A DNA stretch of 64,000 nucleotides from Azospirillum sp. 412522 (GCF_019805165.1 NZ_RWIJ01000025.1:1-64000); one strand, 5' to 3'. Shown: positions 8,097 through 17,400, counted from the first letter of the stretch. The notes: generated by a model not told the origin, from the sequence alone. Translations and numbers: made by a program.

Positions 8097-8879
8097 TCAC
8101 CGGCCGGTCGCGGAAGGAAAGGGGATGCCGGTGATGTCCGCGCAGCGGCTCAGAAGCAAGTCCTGAAGCGCGGGATCGCGGGTGTCCGGATTGGGGTGCC
8201 GGCGCTCCATGTGATAGAAATATTCGCCCGACACCCGACCGGCGGCCTCGCCTGCGGCAAGCCAAGCCTGGGTAAGGTGGGCCTGCCTCATGTCGTCGGT
8301 GGCGGTTGGGCCGCCCATCCGCGTCTGCACCCAACCGGGCTCAAGCGCGTTCGAGAGAACGCCGGGCCAATGGCGGGCGACGGCGAAGGCGAACATCGCG
8401 TTATAGAGCTTGCTCTCGGAATAGGCCTCCGTGCCGTCCCAACGGCGGGTTTCCCAGAGCAGATCGTCGAAGCGGGCCCGGGCGTGGTGATGCAGCGCGG
8501 AACTCAGATAGACCAGCCGCGCAGGACGCTCGATCAGCGCCGTGAGGATGTAGGGCGCGATGACATTGACGGCGAAGACATGGGGCAGGCCATCTTCGGT
8601 TTCGATACGACGCGGCTCGCGGTAACCGACGGCAACGTTATGGATGACCGCGTCGAAGCGGCCGAGCGTGTTGGCTTCCCCGGCCACGGATCTGGCGCCC
8701 GCAATCGTGGCGACATCCCCGGTGACGACGGCCTCCGCAGCCGGCAGCGCAGCCTTCGCGTCGCGAGCGCGCGCCGCATTGCGGGCATGGAGAACGACGG
8801 AGTGCCCCTGCTCCACGAGGAGTTGCCCGGCCATCAGGCCAAGGCCTTCGGATGATCCGGTGATGAAAATGCGGTGCAT
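8097..8879 (-). CDS. Short-chain dehydrogenase/reductase (SDR)
   Basis: A 260-residue Rossmann-fold oxidoreductase. The cofactor loop TGSSEGLG (residues 7-14), the NVA-type motif IHNVAVG, the catalytic Ser region VYLSSALHH and the YxxxK pair in AYSESK are all present, so it should be an active NAD(P)-dependent reductase or dehydrogenase. After the start ATG at 8879 the ITGSSEGLGLMAGQLL strand-helix unit begins at once, as is usual. It lies in the same direction as a broken NmrA-type gene upstream and may have shared a promoter region with it. Substrate not predictable. Confidence 0.87.
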   Translation of the reverse strand: MHRIFITGSSEGLGLMAGQLLVEQGHSVVLHARNAARARDAKAALPAAEAVVTGDVATIAGARSVAGEANTLGRFDAVIHNVAVGYREPRRIETEDGLPHVFAVNVIAPYILTALIERPARLVYLSSALHHHARARFDDLLWETRRWDGTEAYSESKLYNAMFAFAVARHWPGVLSNALEPGWVQTRMGGPTATDDMRQAHLTQAWLAAGEAAGRVSGEYFYHMERRHPNPDTRDPALQDLLLSRCADITGIPFPSATGR

Positions 8880-8960
8880 ATCGGCTCCTGTTCCAAGCTG
8901 ACGATGTGCGGCGGCCTGAAGTTCGAACGGGTTTGGCTGTCGGGACAGCGCGGACCATGC

Positions 8961-9813
8961 TCAGCCCTTGGCGATCAGCTCGCCAAGCACCGCCTCGAAG
9001 GTGACGGTTCCGCTGCGTTGCTCCGCGCCTTGCCGCTCGAAGTCGATCCAGCCCTCGTTGAAGCCATCGAGCATGCGGATGCGGCCCTGTGGATTCTGCA
9101 TGCCCTGCGCGCGGAATATCGATTCCCAGTTCTCGCGCGGTACGGCGACGGCTTCGACAGGGTGGCCCAGCGCAGCGGCGAAGCCTGCCGCTTCGTCCCT
9201 GGCACTGTACAGGCGCGGACCGGAAAGCTCGACGGTCCGGACACCGGTCCAATCCTCCCGGAGCAGATCGGCGGCCGTACGGCCGATGTCGCGGACGCTG
9301 ACCATCTGGATCGCATGATCGAGCGGCTGAAGGTAGCTGTCGAACCGGCCCTTGCGTGCGGCGGCGACATCCCAGGCGGCATTCTCCATGAACCAGGCTG
9401 CGCGGAGCAGGGCGGCCGGAACGCCCGTGGCAGCCAGCGCGGGCTCGTAAAACCGCGCCCAGTTGAGCAGATTGAACTCCGTCGCCTGCGCGCCGACCGT
9501 CGAGAGCAGCACCACGCGGCCGGGCTTTGCATCGGCGATCGGCCTCGGCTCGGCGTCGGGTGTCGGGGAAGGTCGGTGCGGAATCGTAATTGGGCGGGTT
9601 CATCAGGAAGACCCCGTCCGTGCCGGCGAAGGCGCGCGCGAGAGCCGCGGAATCGTCCGCTTCGGGAACGACCGCGACCTCACAGCCCCGGGCGCGCCAG
9701 GGCGCCCCCTTCTCCTCGCTCCGCACGACAGCGCGGACCTGCCGGCCGGCGTCGATCAGCATGCCGGCGGCGATTGCGCCGACTTTTCCGGTAATTCCCG
9801 TGATTGCGAACAT
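8961..9813 (-). pseudogene. NmrA/QorB-type NAD(P)H-binding reductase, frameshifted
   Basis: The N-terminal half reads MFAITGITGKVGAIAAGML (Rossmann nucleotide-binding motif) to NPPNYDSAP from the ATG at 9813, which has GGAGG 5 nt upstream. Homology then continues in another frame with VVLLSTVGAQATEFN and onward to the stop at 8961. The switch falls at about 9530-9570, in a GCCGAGCCGAGGCCGATCG stretch. The 853-nt span equals one base more than a multiple of three, consistent with one extra base (or two lost). The gene is divergent from a LysR regulator, a common arrangement for this reductase family. Either a true recent pseudogene or a sequencing error; everything else is intact. Confidence 0.78.
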
Positions 9814-9934
9814 CATGGCCTCCATGCGCCATTCCGGCGTTTCGATTCCGATGGCCGCAAGCTATCCGCTCCCGCAGCTTTGCATTAGAGTGCGGAGAGG
9901 CAAACCAGACTTGAATAAAGATAGGGAATGCGAA

Positions 9935-10846
9935 ATGGCTTTCGACAGCCGGCTGCTCGCCGGCGTCAGCGTGCTGGCCAGCGTCGTGGAGAGCGGGAGC
10001 TTCACCCGCGCCGGCGCGATCCTGGGTCTCACGGCATCGGGGGTCAGCCGGTCGGTCTCGCGGCTCGAAGAGCGCATCGGCGTGCGGCTTCTCGATCGGA
10101 GCACGCGATCGTTGAGGCTCACCAACGAGGGGGCGCGGCTTTACGAGCTTGCCGCCCCCCATCTGTCCGGGATCGAAGAGGCGGCAAGTCTGGCGGCGGG
10201 GGCGGTGGGGCAGGCCCAGGGCTTGCTCCGGGCAAGCGTGAACCCGATCTTTGCGCGCAACGTGCTGGCGCCCCGCCTGCCGGAATTTGCGGCGCGCCAT
10301 CCGGCGCTTCGGCTTATCCTCGTCCAGCAGCCGGACGCGGGCGATCTGGTCGCCGAGGGCGTGGATGTGGCGATCCGGTTCGGCCCCCAGCCTGACTCCA
10401 CCCTGTCGTCACGGCTGCTGCTGGAAACGCGGGTGCTGACCGTCGCCTCTCCGGCCTATCTGGCGGCGATGGGCCGTCCCGAAACACCGATGGACCTCAT
10501 GGGCCACGAATGCATCCAGTTCATGGATCCGCAGCGCGGCAGGCCTTTCGAATGGGAGTTCCGGCGTTCGCACGAGACGGTCATGGTGAAGGCGGGCGGC
10601 CGGTTCACCTTCACCGACGCGGATATGATGGTGGAGGCGTGTCTGGCGGGGTTGGGGATAGCCCAGGTCCTCGCCTTCGCGGTCGGAGGCCATCTGGCCG
10701 CCGGGGCGCTGGTCGAGCTTTTCCCGAACTGGCCGGACGAGACTTTCCCTCTCTATGCCGTCCGGCCGTCCCGGAGGTTGTCGCCCGCCAAGGTCGAGGC
10801 CTTCCTCGCATTCTGCGAGGAGATCGCAACGCCGCGAATCCCTTAG
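9935..10846 (+). CDS. LysR-family transcriptional regulator
   Basis: A 303-residue LysR-type regulator. The N-terminal winged HTH is FTRAGAILGLTASGVSRSVSRLEERIGVRLLDR, followed by the linker helix and a substrate-binding domain (GLLRASVNPIFARNVLAPRLPEF, VDVAIRFG, ECIQFMDP). The start ATG at 9935 has an AGGGA site upstream. The frame extends further upstream but overlaps the divergent reductase gene and lacks homology. It sits head to head with the NmrA-type reductase, which it probably controls; the target is now frameshifted, so this regulator may be losing its purpose. Closest group: activators or repressors of quinone or oxidative stress reductases. Confidence 0.9.
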   Translation: MAFDSRLLAGVSVLASVVESGSFTRAGAILGLTASGVSRSVSRLEERIGVRLLDRSTRSLRLTNEGARLYELAAPHLSGIEEAASLAAGAVGQAQGLLRASVNPIFARNVLAPRLPEFAARHPALRLILVQQPDAGDLVAEGVDVAIRFGPQPDSTLSSRLLLETRVLTVASPAYLAAMGRPETPMDLMGHECIQFMDPQRGRPFEWEFRRSHETVMVKAGGRFTFTDADMMVEACLAGLGIAQVLAFAVGGHLAAGALVELFPNWPDETFPLYAVRPSRRLSPAKVEAFLAFCEEIATPRIP

Positions 10847-10875
10847 GGCCGCGAGGCTCATTCACATCCATCCGC

Positions 10876-10929
10876 AAAAAAAGGGCGGCGGGGGCGTGGG
10901 TTTCCAAAACCCCCGCCCCGCGCACGCCC
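10876..10929 (-). terminator. Rho-independent terminator of the RND efflux operon
   Basis: Read on the minus strand, a GC-rich imperfect hairpin (roughly 10883-10928, loop near 10903) is followed directly by seven T residues (A-tract at 10876-10882 on the plus strand). It lies about 90 bp downstream of the RND permease stop at 11018, and just beyond the stop of the convergent LysR gene. Confidence 0.65.
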
Positions 10930-11017
10930 TTCACCGCGGCTCCTCACCCCGGGCCCTCCGCGTCCCGCTCATGCGCTAACCGCTTGCGCGTGGGCGTGGG
11001 CGGGGGAGAGGGGGATA

Positions 11018-14000
11018 TCAGCCCATCTTCCACTCGGCCGGCGGCACCTCGCCTTCCGCCGGCGCTTCCGCCCGACGCTCCGCTCCGGCCAGCTTGCGCA
11101 GCAGCACGTAGAACACCGGGGTCAGCACCAGACCGAACAGCGTCACGCCGATCATGCCGGCGAACACCGCCACACCCATGGCGTGCCGCATCTCCGCACC
11201 GGCGCCGGTGGAGGTGACCAGCGGCACCACGCCCATGATGAAGGCGATGGAGGTCATCAGGATCGGCCGCAACCGCAGCCGGCTGGCCTCGATCGCCGCC
11301 TGCACCACGCCGCGTCCCTCATGCTCCAGTTCGCGGGCGAACTCGACGATCAGGATGGCGTTCTTCGCCGACAGGCCGACCAGCACCATGAAGCCGATCT
11401 GCGTGAAGATGTTGTTGTCGCCGCCGGTCAGCCAGACGCCGAACAGGGCGGACAGCACGCTCATCGGCACGATCAGCAGGATGGCGAGCGGCAGGGTCAG
11501 GCTCTCGTACTGCGCCGCCAGCACCAGGAACACCAGCAGCACGCTGATCGGGAAGACCCAGAGGCCCGCATTGCCGACCAGGATCTTCTGATAGGTCAGG
11601 TCGGTCCATTCCAGCTTCACGCCGCGCGGCAGCACCTCCGCCGCGATTCGCTCCGCCGCCGCTTCCGCCTGTCCTGACGAGAAGCCCGGCGCCGGCCCGC
11701 CATTGACGTCGGCGGCGGTGAAGCCGTTGTAGCGCACCACCATCTCCGGCCCGTAGCCCGGCTGCACCGTCACCAGCGACGACAGCGGCACCATGGTCCC
11801 CGCCGCGTTGCGGGTCTTCAAGAGCCCGATGTCGTCGGCGGTGTCGCGGAAGGGCGCGTCGGCCTGCACCCGCACCTGGTAGACGCGGCCGAAGGTGTTG
11901 AAGTCGTTGACGTAGAGCGAGCCCAGATAGATCTGCATGGTGTCGAACACGTCGGCGACGCTGACGCCCAGCTGCTTGGCCTTCACCCGGTCGAGATCGA
12001 CGTCGAGCTGCGGCACGTTGATCTGGTAGGCGGAGAAGGTCGGCCCCAGCTCCGGCGTCTGCGCCGCGCGCTTGACGAAGGCGTTCACCGCATTGCTCAG
12101 CGCCTCGTAGCCGAGGTTGCCGCGGTCCTCCAGCTGCATCTTGAAGCCGCCGAGCTGCCCCAGCCCCATCACCGGCGGCGGCGGGAAGATGGCGACGAAG
12201 GCTTCCTTCATCCCGGCATAGCGCTGCTGCAAATCCATGGCGATGGCGCCGGCCGACAGCGACGGATCCTTGCGCTCGGCGAAGGGCTTCAGCGTGACGA
12301 AGACGATGCCGGCGCTGGAGCTGTTGGTGAAGCCGTTGACCGACAGGCCGGGGAAGGCCACGGCGCTCTGCACGCCGGGGCGCTTCAGCGCGATGTCGGT
12401 CATCTCGCGGATCACCGCCTCCGTCCGGTCGAGCGAGGCGCCGTTGGGAAGCTGGGCGAAGCTGATCAGATACTCCTTGTCCTGCATCGGCACGAAGCCC
12501 GACGGCACCGAACGGCCGAGCAGCACCGTGGCGCCGATCAGCAGCGCATAGACCGCCAGCATCACGCCCTTGCGCCGCACCACCCCGCCGACGCCGCGGC
12601 CATAGCCTTCCGACGCCCGGTGGAACACCCGGTTGAACACGCGGAAGAAGCCGCCGAACACCCGGTTCATCGCGCGGGTCAGCCAGTCCTGCGGCTGGTC
12701 GTGGCCGCGCAGCAGCACCGCCGCCAGGGCCGGCGACAGGGTCAGCGAGTTGAAGGCGGAGATCACGGTGGAGATCGCGATGGTCATCGCGAACTGCTTG
12801 TAGAACTCGCCGGTCAGGCCGGTCATCGCCGCCAGCGGCACGAAGACGGCGACCAGGGTCAGGGCGATGGCGATGATCGGGCCGCTGACCTCCTGCATGG
12901 CGCGGATGGTGGCGTCGCGGGCCGACAGGCCGGACTCGATGTTGCGCTCGACATTCTCGACCACGACGATGGCGTCGTCGACGACGATGCCGATCGCCAG
13001 CACCATGCCGAACAGCGACAGCGCGTTGATCGAGAAGCCGAAGGCCAGCAGCAGCGAGAAGGTGCCGACGATGGAGATCGGCACCGCCAGCAGCGGGATG
13101 ATCGACGCCCGCCAGGTCTGCAGGAAGACGATCACCACCAGCACCACCAGCGCCACCGCTTCCAGCAGCGTGTGCACCACCGCCTCGATGGAGGAGCGGA
13201 CGAACTGCGTCGGGTCGTAGACGATGGAGTAGTCGACGCCCTCCGGCATGTCCTTCTTCAGCTCCGCCATCACGTTGCGCACCTCGTCGGAGATGGCGAG
13301 CGCGTTGGCGTCCGGCGTCTGGTTGATGCCGAGCGCCACCGCCGGCTTGTTGTCGAGCAGCGAGCGCAGCCCGTACTGCGCCGCCGCCAGCTCCACCCGC
13401 GCCACGTCGCGCAGGCGGGTGACGCCGCCCTCCTCGCCGGTCTTCAGCACGATGTCGCCGAACTCGTCGGCGGTCTTCAGCCGGCCCCGCGCGTTGATCG
13501 ACAGCTGCATCGGCACGTCGGGCAGCGAGGGGGAGGCGCCGATGACGCCGGCCGCCACCTGGACGTTCTGCTCGCGGATGGCGTTGACCACGTCGGTGGC
13601 GGTCAGCCCGCGCTGCGCCACCTTGCCGGGGTCGAGCCACACCCGCATGGCATAGTCGCCGGCTCCCCACACCTGCACCTCGCCGACGCCGGCGATGCGG
13701 GTCAGCCGGTCCTTGACGTTCAGCACCGCGTAGTTGCGCAGGTACGTCATGTCATAGCGGTCGTTGGGCGACAGCAGATGCACGACCATGGTCAGCGTCG
13801 GCGAGCTCTTCACCGTGGTGACGCCCAGCCGCTGCACGTCGGACGGCAGCCGCGGCATCGCCTGGGACACGCGGTTCTGCACCAGCTGCTGCGCCTTGTC
13901 CGGGTCGGTGCCCAGCTTGAAGGTCACGGTCAGCGCCATGTTGCCGTCGCTGTTCGCCTGCGACTGCATGTAGAGCATGCCTTCGACGCCGTTGATCTGC

Positions 14001-14206
14001 TCCTCCAGCGGGGAGGCGACGGTCTCGGCGATGACCTTGGGGTTGGCGCCGGGGAACTGCGCGCGCACCACGACGGACGGCGGCACCACCTCCGGATATT
14101 CGGAAATCGGCAGGCGGAAGACCGCGATGGCCCCCGCCAGGAACAGCGCCACCGACAGCACGCCGGCGAAGATCGGCCTGTCGATGAAGAATTTCGAGAT
14201 GTTCAT
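11018..14206 (-). CDS. RND multidrug efflux permease (AcrB/MexB, HAE1 type)
   Basis: A 1062-residue inner-membrane proton antiporter. The N-terminus MNISKFFIDRPIFAGVLSVAL is typical of HAE1 pumps. The proton-relay aspartates are in GIVVDDAIVVVENVERNIE, and the TM10 lysine is in GLSAKNAILIVEFARELE. Large periplasmic loops and twelve membrane helices fit the family length of about 1040. The start at 14206 was chosen from GGGAG 9 nt upstream; an upstream in-frame ATG has no homology. It forms an operon with the adaptor gene upstream (85-nt gap), but no outer-membrane factor is encoded nearby, so it must borrow one. Substrates are probably lipophilic toxicants. Confidence 0.95.
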   Translation of the reverse strand: MNISKFFIDRPIFAGVLSVALFLAGAIAVFRLPISEYPEVVPPSVVVRAQFPGANPKVIAETVASPLEEQINGVEGMLYMQSQANSDGNMALTVTFKLGTDPDKAQQLVQNRVSQAMPRLPSDVQRLGVTTVKSSPTLTMVVHLLSPNDRYDMTYLRNYAVLNVKDRLTRIAGVGEVQVWGAGDYAMRVWLDPGKVAQRGLTATDVVNAIREQNVQVAAGVIGASPSLPDVPMQLSINARGRLKTADEFGDIVLKTGEEGGVTRLRDVARVELAAAQYGLRSLLDNKPAVALGINQTPDANALAISDEVRNVMAELKKDMPEGVDYSIVYDPTQFVRSSIEAVVHTLLEAVALVVLVVIVFLQTWRASIIPLLAVPISIVGTFSLLLAFGFSINALSLFGMVLAIGIVVDDAIVVVENVERNIESGLSARDATIRAMQEVSGPIIAIALTLVAVFVPLAAMTGLTGEFYKQFAMTIAISTVISAFNSLTLSPALAAVLLRGHDQPQDWLTRAMNRVFGGFFRVFNRVFHRASEGYGRGVGGVVRRKGVMLAVYALLIGATVLLGRSVPSGFVPMQDKEYLISFAQLPNGASLDRTEAVIREMTDIALKRPGVQSAVAFPGLSVNGFTNSSSAGIVFVTLKPFAERKDPSLSAGAIAMDLQQRYAGMKEAFVAIFPPPPVMGLGQLGGFKMQLEDRGNLGYEALSNAVNAFVKRAAQTPELGPTFSAYQINVPQLDVDLDRVKAKQLGVSVADVFDTMQIYLGSLYVNDFNTFGRVYQVRVQADAPFRDTADDIGLLKTRNAAGTMVPLSSLVTVQPGYGPEMVVRYNGFTAADVNGGPAPGFSSGQAEAAAERIAAEVLPRGVKLEWTDLTYQKILVGNAGLWVFPISVLLVFLVLAAQYESLTLPLAILLIVPMSVLSALFGVWLTGGDNNIFTQIGFMVLVGLSAKNAILIVEFARELEHEGRGVVQAAIEASRLRLRPILMTSIAFIMGVVPLVTSTGAGAEMRHAMGVAVFAGMIGVTLFGLVLTPVFYVLLRKLAGAERRAEAPAEGEVPPAEWKMG

Positions 14207-14291
14207 CTGGGGTCTCCCAGCGTGCACGTTCCCCATCCCTCCCCGCATCACGCGAGGAGGGCCAGCCAACGCGCACGCCCCTGTTCGTGTC

Positions 14292-15455
14292 TTACCGGGC
14301 CGCCGTCTGGGTCTTCTCGACCCCCATGGCGACCGTCTTCGGCGTCACCGCCATGCCCGGCCGGGCGTGCTGCATGCCGTTGACCACCACCTGTTCGCCG
14401 GCCGACAGCCCCGCCGTCACCACGCGCAGCCCGTTCTGCAGCGTGCCGAGCTTCACCGGCCGGTATTCCACCTTGTTCTCCGGCGTCACCACCAGGACGA
14501 ACTTCTTGTCCTGGTCGGTGCCGATGGCGCGGTCGTCGACCAGCAGCGCGTCATAGGGCTTGGTGCCCCCCACCTTCACCCGCGCATAGAGCCCCGGCAC
14601 CAGCGTGCCGTCGTCATTGTCGAAGCGGGCGCGCACGCGGATGGTGCCGGACACGCTGTCCAGCCGGTTGTCGACATGCTCCACCATGCCCGACCGCGAG
14701 TAGTCCTCCTCGTTGGCGAGGCCGAGCCGGACCGGGATCGTGCCGGAATCGCGCATCGGCGCGATGTGGCGCAGATAGGTCTGCTCGTCGACGTCGAAGG
14801 AGGCGTAGATCGGCGACTGAGACACCAGCGTGGTCAGCGGCTCCGCCGCCGCGCCGGCGGCCACCACGTTGCCGACCGTCCGTTCCGCCCGCGACACCCG
14901 GCCCGACACAGGCGCCGTCACCCGCGTGTAGCCGAGATTGAGCCGCGCGATGTCCAGCGCCGCCTGCGCCGCCTTCAGGTTGGCGGTCGCCTCGCGGGCG
15001 GCATTGTCGCGCTGGTCCATGGTGCTGCGCGAGATGGTGTCGTCGCGCACCAGCTTCTGCGCGCGGTCGAGGTCGGCGACGGTGAAGCGCACCCGCGCCT
15101 GCGCCGCCGCCACCTGCGCCTCGGCCCGCGCCACCTCCGCCTCATAGGGGCGGGGGTCGATGGTGAACAGCACGTCGCCCTGTTTCACCAGGGCGCCGTT
15201 GCGGAAATGCACGGCGACGATGGTGCCGGGGACCTGCGGCCGGATGTCGACGCGGTCGACCGCCTCCAGCCGGCCGGAATAGGCCTGCCAGTCGGTCACC
15301 GGCCGGGCCAGCACGGTGGCGACGTCCACCTCGGCCGGCGGCGGGGCGGGCGATGCGGTCTGCGCTTCGGCCGGGCTGCGCAGGGTGACGGCGCCGGTCA
15401 GCGCCGCCACGGAAACACCGGCCGCGATCAGGAGGGAGAGTGTCTTGCGTGACAT
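14292..15455 (-). CDS. RND efflux periplasmic adaptor (membrane fusion protein)
   Basis: A 387-residue HlyD/AcrA-family adaptor. It has an N-terminal hydrophobic signal (TLSLLIAAGVSVAALTGAV) without a lipobox cysteine, so it is probably anchored or secreted rather than a lipoprotein. The lipoyl half-motifs are YSGRLEAVDRVDIRPQVPGTIVAVHFRNG and LGYTRVTAPVSGRVSRAERTVGNVV, separated by a coiled-coil hairpin (EVARAEAQVAAAQARVRF to ANLKAAQAALDIARLNL). It links the inner-membrane RND pump to an outer-membrane channel. The start ATG at 15455 lies 5 nt after the hydrolase stop, so translation is coupled. The pump gene follows directly. Confidence 0.94.
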   Translation of the reverse strand: MSRKTLSLLIAAGVSVAALTGAVTLRSPAEAQTASPAPPPAEVDVATVLARPVTDWQAYSGRLEAVDRVDIRPQVPGTIVAVHFRNGALVKQGDVLFTIDPRPYEAEVARAEAQVAAAQARVRFTVADLDRAQKLVRDDTISRSTMDQRDNAAREATANLKAAQAALDIARLNLGYTRVTAPVSGRVSRAERTVGNVVAAGAAAEPLTTLVSQSPIYASFDVDEQTYLRHIAPMRDSGTIPVRLGLANEEDYSRSGMVEHVDNRLDSVSGTIRVRARFDNDDGTLVPGLYARVKVGGTKPYDALLVDDRAIGTDQDKKFVLVVTPENKVEYRPVKLGTLQNGLRVVTAGLSAGEQVVVNGMQHARPGMAVTPKTVAMGVEKTQTAAR

Positions 15456-15460
15456 GGCCT

Positions 15461-16252
15461 TTACCTTTGGCTCGAAGTGTCGGGACGGGCGCCGGTCAGG
15501 CGGCGCCGGAAGAAATCGGCTGCGGCGGCGAGCGCCGGGGGATGGTGGGCGAGGCCGGCATGGCTGACCCCATTGAAGCGGGTGACCTCGGTCGGCACCC
15601 CGGCGTCGATCAGCCGGGCGGCATAGCTTTCCGCCTCCGGCCGCAGCACGTCGTTCTGGGCCGTGGCGATCAGGATCGGCGGCAGCCGGCCGAGCCGGCG
15701 CGATTCCAGGGGCGCCGCATAGGGATGCAGCCGCAGCGCCGCCTCCGGCAGATAGGCGCGGTAGCAGCGGGCGCAGTCCGTCACGCTGTTCTCGCCATCC
15801 CCGACCCGCGTCAGGCTGGGATCGAGCATCGGCCCGAACAGCGCCTGCGCCGCGATCTCCGGCCCGCCGCGGTCGCGGGCGAGCAGGGTGAGCGACACCG
15901 CGACATGCCCGCCGGCATCGTGGCCGGCGACGCCCAGCGGCCCGGCCCGCTCCGCCAGCCAAACCGCTGCGGCATGGGCATCCTCGATGGCGGCGGGGAA
16001 GGGATGGGCGGGGGCCAGCGCATAGCCGACCGCCACCACCAGCGCCGGGATGCTCTCCGCCAGCGCCGATGCGGTGATCTCCACCTCCTCGACGGAGCCG
16101 GAGGTGAAGCCGCCGCCATGGAAATACAGCAGGCCGGGCAGCGGCCCGTCCTCTGCCGACCGGCCATCCATCGACTGGTTTGCCGCCGGCCTGAACAGGC
16201 ACAGCGGAACCTCGCGGCCTTCCACCCTCAGCGACGTGCGTGAACGATCCAT
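15461..16252 (-). CDS. Alpha/beta hydrolase (HSL-like) with Asp in the nucleophile position
   Basis: A protein of about 263 residues of the hormone-sensitive-lipase branch: HGGGFTSGS is the oxyanion-hole motif, and QNDVLRPEAE and GVSHAGLAHH carry the expected acid and His. The nucleophile elbow reads GHDAGGH where esterases have GDSAGG, placing Asp instead of Ser. An Asp nucleophile is known in dehalogenase and epoxide hydrolase branches, so the enzyme could be a non-esterase hydrolase or inactive. It heads the RND operon, with 5 nt to the adaptor start, so it may modify or bind the exported compound. The start at 16252 is a choice; an upstream in-frame ATG at 16291 also exists and neither has a strong ribosome site. 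Confidence 0.85.
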   Translation of the reverse strand: MDRSRTSLRVEGREVPLCLFRPAANQSMDGRSAEDGPLPGLLYFHGGGFTSGSVEEVEITASALAESIPALVVAVGYALAPAHPFPAAIEDAHAAAVWLAERAGPLGVAGHDAGGHVAVSLTLLARDRGGPEIAAQALFGPMLDPSLTRVGDGENSVTDCARCYRAYLPEAALRLHPYAAPLESRRLGRLPPILIATAQNDVLRPEAESYAARLIDAGVPTEVTRFNGVSHAGLAHHPPALAAAADFFRRRLTGARPDTSSQR

Positions 16253-16565
16253 CCCGATTCGGCGACCAGCGCCCCTCCTGCAATGCGGCAAGAGCGATAA
16301 TGTGCAAGCGCACGGGTGGGATAAAGCCGCTGCGGCTGGGAACAGAATTCAGCCGGGACGAACAATCGGGGCGGGGTGGCGATGGCTGTTTGTGGGGGAT
16401 GGGCTATTCGGGCTGGTGCCGTCCCGGCGCGAAGGGACCCCTGCGATGCCCGGTAGTGTCTCAGTTTGAATTTCGTTCGCAGGCGAACGTGGCGCGAAGG
16501 GCGTTCGCATCCGGCTGCACGATCCTATATGCTCAACGGAAAGCATAACGGTGGAGGATGCGGGA
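16253..16565. promoter_or_regulatory. Divergent intergenic region with a CGTTCGC inverted repeat
   Basis: This 313-bp gap separates the RND operon from the 56-residue gene. The one clear structure is a perfect inverted repeat CGTTCGC-AG-GCGAACG at 16474-16489. A TATAT element near 16528 could be the -10 region for the small gene. No coding sequence is supported elsewhere in the gap. Confidence 0.4.
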
Positions 16566-16736
16566 ATGCGCTATCACATCACTGGGAGTTCTCAAGTTGG
16601 CGTTATGGGCCTGAAGCGGGACACTCTCGAAGGTGCGCTCAAGAAGGCCAGGGAACTCCGCCAGCAAGGCATCTATAGCGAAGTGCGGATCATCGATACC
16701 GAGACGGGAGATGTCGTCAAGGAGCCTGTTGCCTGA
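16566..16736 (+). CDS. Small hypothetical protein, 56 residues
   Basis: I do not recognise this gene. It starts at ATG 16566 with a strong GGAGG 8 nt upstream (16553-16557), which makes real translation likely. The product is small and soluble: a beta-strand start (MRYHITGSSQVGVMGLK), an amphipathic helix (TLEGALKKARELRQQGI) and a final hairpin (SEVRIIDTETGDVVKEP). The pattern resembles compact beta-alpha-beta domains that occur as stand-alone alphaproteobacterial proteins. It stands alone between the divergent RND operon and the convergent MarR gene. Function unknown. Confidence 0.65.
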   Translation: MRYHITGSSQVGVMGLKRDTLEGALKKARELRQQGIYSEVRIIDTETGDVVKEPVA

Positions 16737-16810
16737 CGACGATCGGGAAGAGTCCAGAAGACCCGCTCTCTGACGAAAACTGAGACCGGGACGAAAACCG
16801 GGACCGGCGG

Positions 16811-17296
16811 TTAACAAGACGCGGGCTGCCCCGATTCCCGATTTGGGATTGGCAGGGGGCGGTCCAGGCGGGCCAGCAGTTCGGCAAGCACGGTCCCGGT
16901 GGTGTGCAGCGCCTCCTCGGAGAGCAGCTGTCCCAGGTCGGCAGCCCAAAGGTCGCATAGCCGGTCGGCCTCGGAGAAGGCGCGCGCACCTGCGTCCGTC
17001 AGGACATAGAGCGGGGAGCGCTCGTGGGACGGATTGGGGCGCCGTTCCAGCAATCTCTCTTCCATCAGCAGGTTCAGTTGCTTTTGCGCCCCTTGGCGGG
17101 TGATCCCCATGGCATCGGCGATTTGCGGTGCGGTCAGCGGCTGGCCAGCCAAGCTCAGCGCCCCCAGCACCTGCCACCGGGCACTGGTCAGGTTCAGCCC
17201 CTCGACCAGCCGGTCGCCTTCCTCCAGCAGGCGTCCGTTGAGCCGGAACACCAACACCATGAGGTCGGCCACCAGCTTCTCCTTCGAACGGGTCAT
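16811..17296 (-). CDS. MarR-family transcriptional regulator
   Basis: A 161-residue winged-helix regulator. The core reads LNLTSARWQVLGALSLAGQPLTAPQIADAMGITRQGAQKQLNLLMEERLLERRPNP, the MarR recognition helix and wing, followed by SPLYVLTDAGARAFSEAD and a C-terminal dimerisation helix. It is divergent from a small membrane-protein gene, and the 186-bp gap contains two matching 16-bp palindromes that are good operator candidates. MarR proteins typically repress a neighbouring gene and themselves, and are released by small phenolic or lipophilic ligands. The target here is most likely the membrane protein at 17483. Confidence 0.92.
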   Translation of the reverse strand: MTRSKEKLVADLMVLVFRLNGRLLEEGDRLVEGLNLTSARWQVLGALSLAGQPLTAPQIADAMGITRQGAQKQLNLLMEERLLERRPNPSHERSPLYVLTDAGARAFSEADRLCDLWAADLGQLLSEEALHTTGTVLAELLARLDRPLPIPNRESGQPASC

Positions 17297-17340
17297 CGCT
17301 TCCTCTGGTCGGACGGTAAGGAATTCCAGATAAGCACGAC

Positions 17341-17400
17341 TGACAACCGGCTGTCAAAGCAACATTGACAACCAGTTTCCATTATGGTAACCGGTTGTCA
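17341..17400. promoter_or_regulatory. Paired MarR-type operator palindromes
   Basis: TGACAACCGGCTGTCA (17341-17356) and TGGTAACCGGTTGTCA (17385-17400) are imperfect copies of TGACAACCGGTTGTCA, 44 bp apart. Between them lies an extra half-site TTGACAACC (17366-17374) whose TTGACA could also be a -35 box. The position between a MarR gene and its divergent neighbour fits autoregulation. Confidence 0.6.

Noticed and set aside
12620..14383. Plus-strand frame opposite the RND permease
   Set aside because: His/Arg/Gly-rich nonsense composition, and opposite a clearly real AcrB-type gene.
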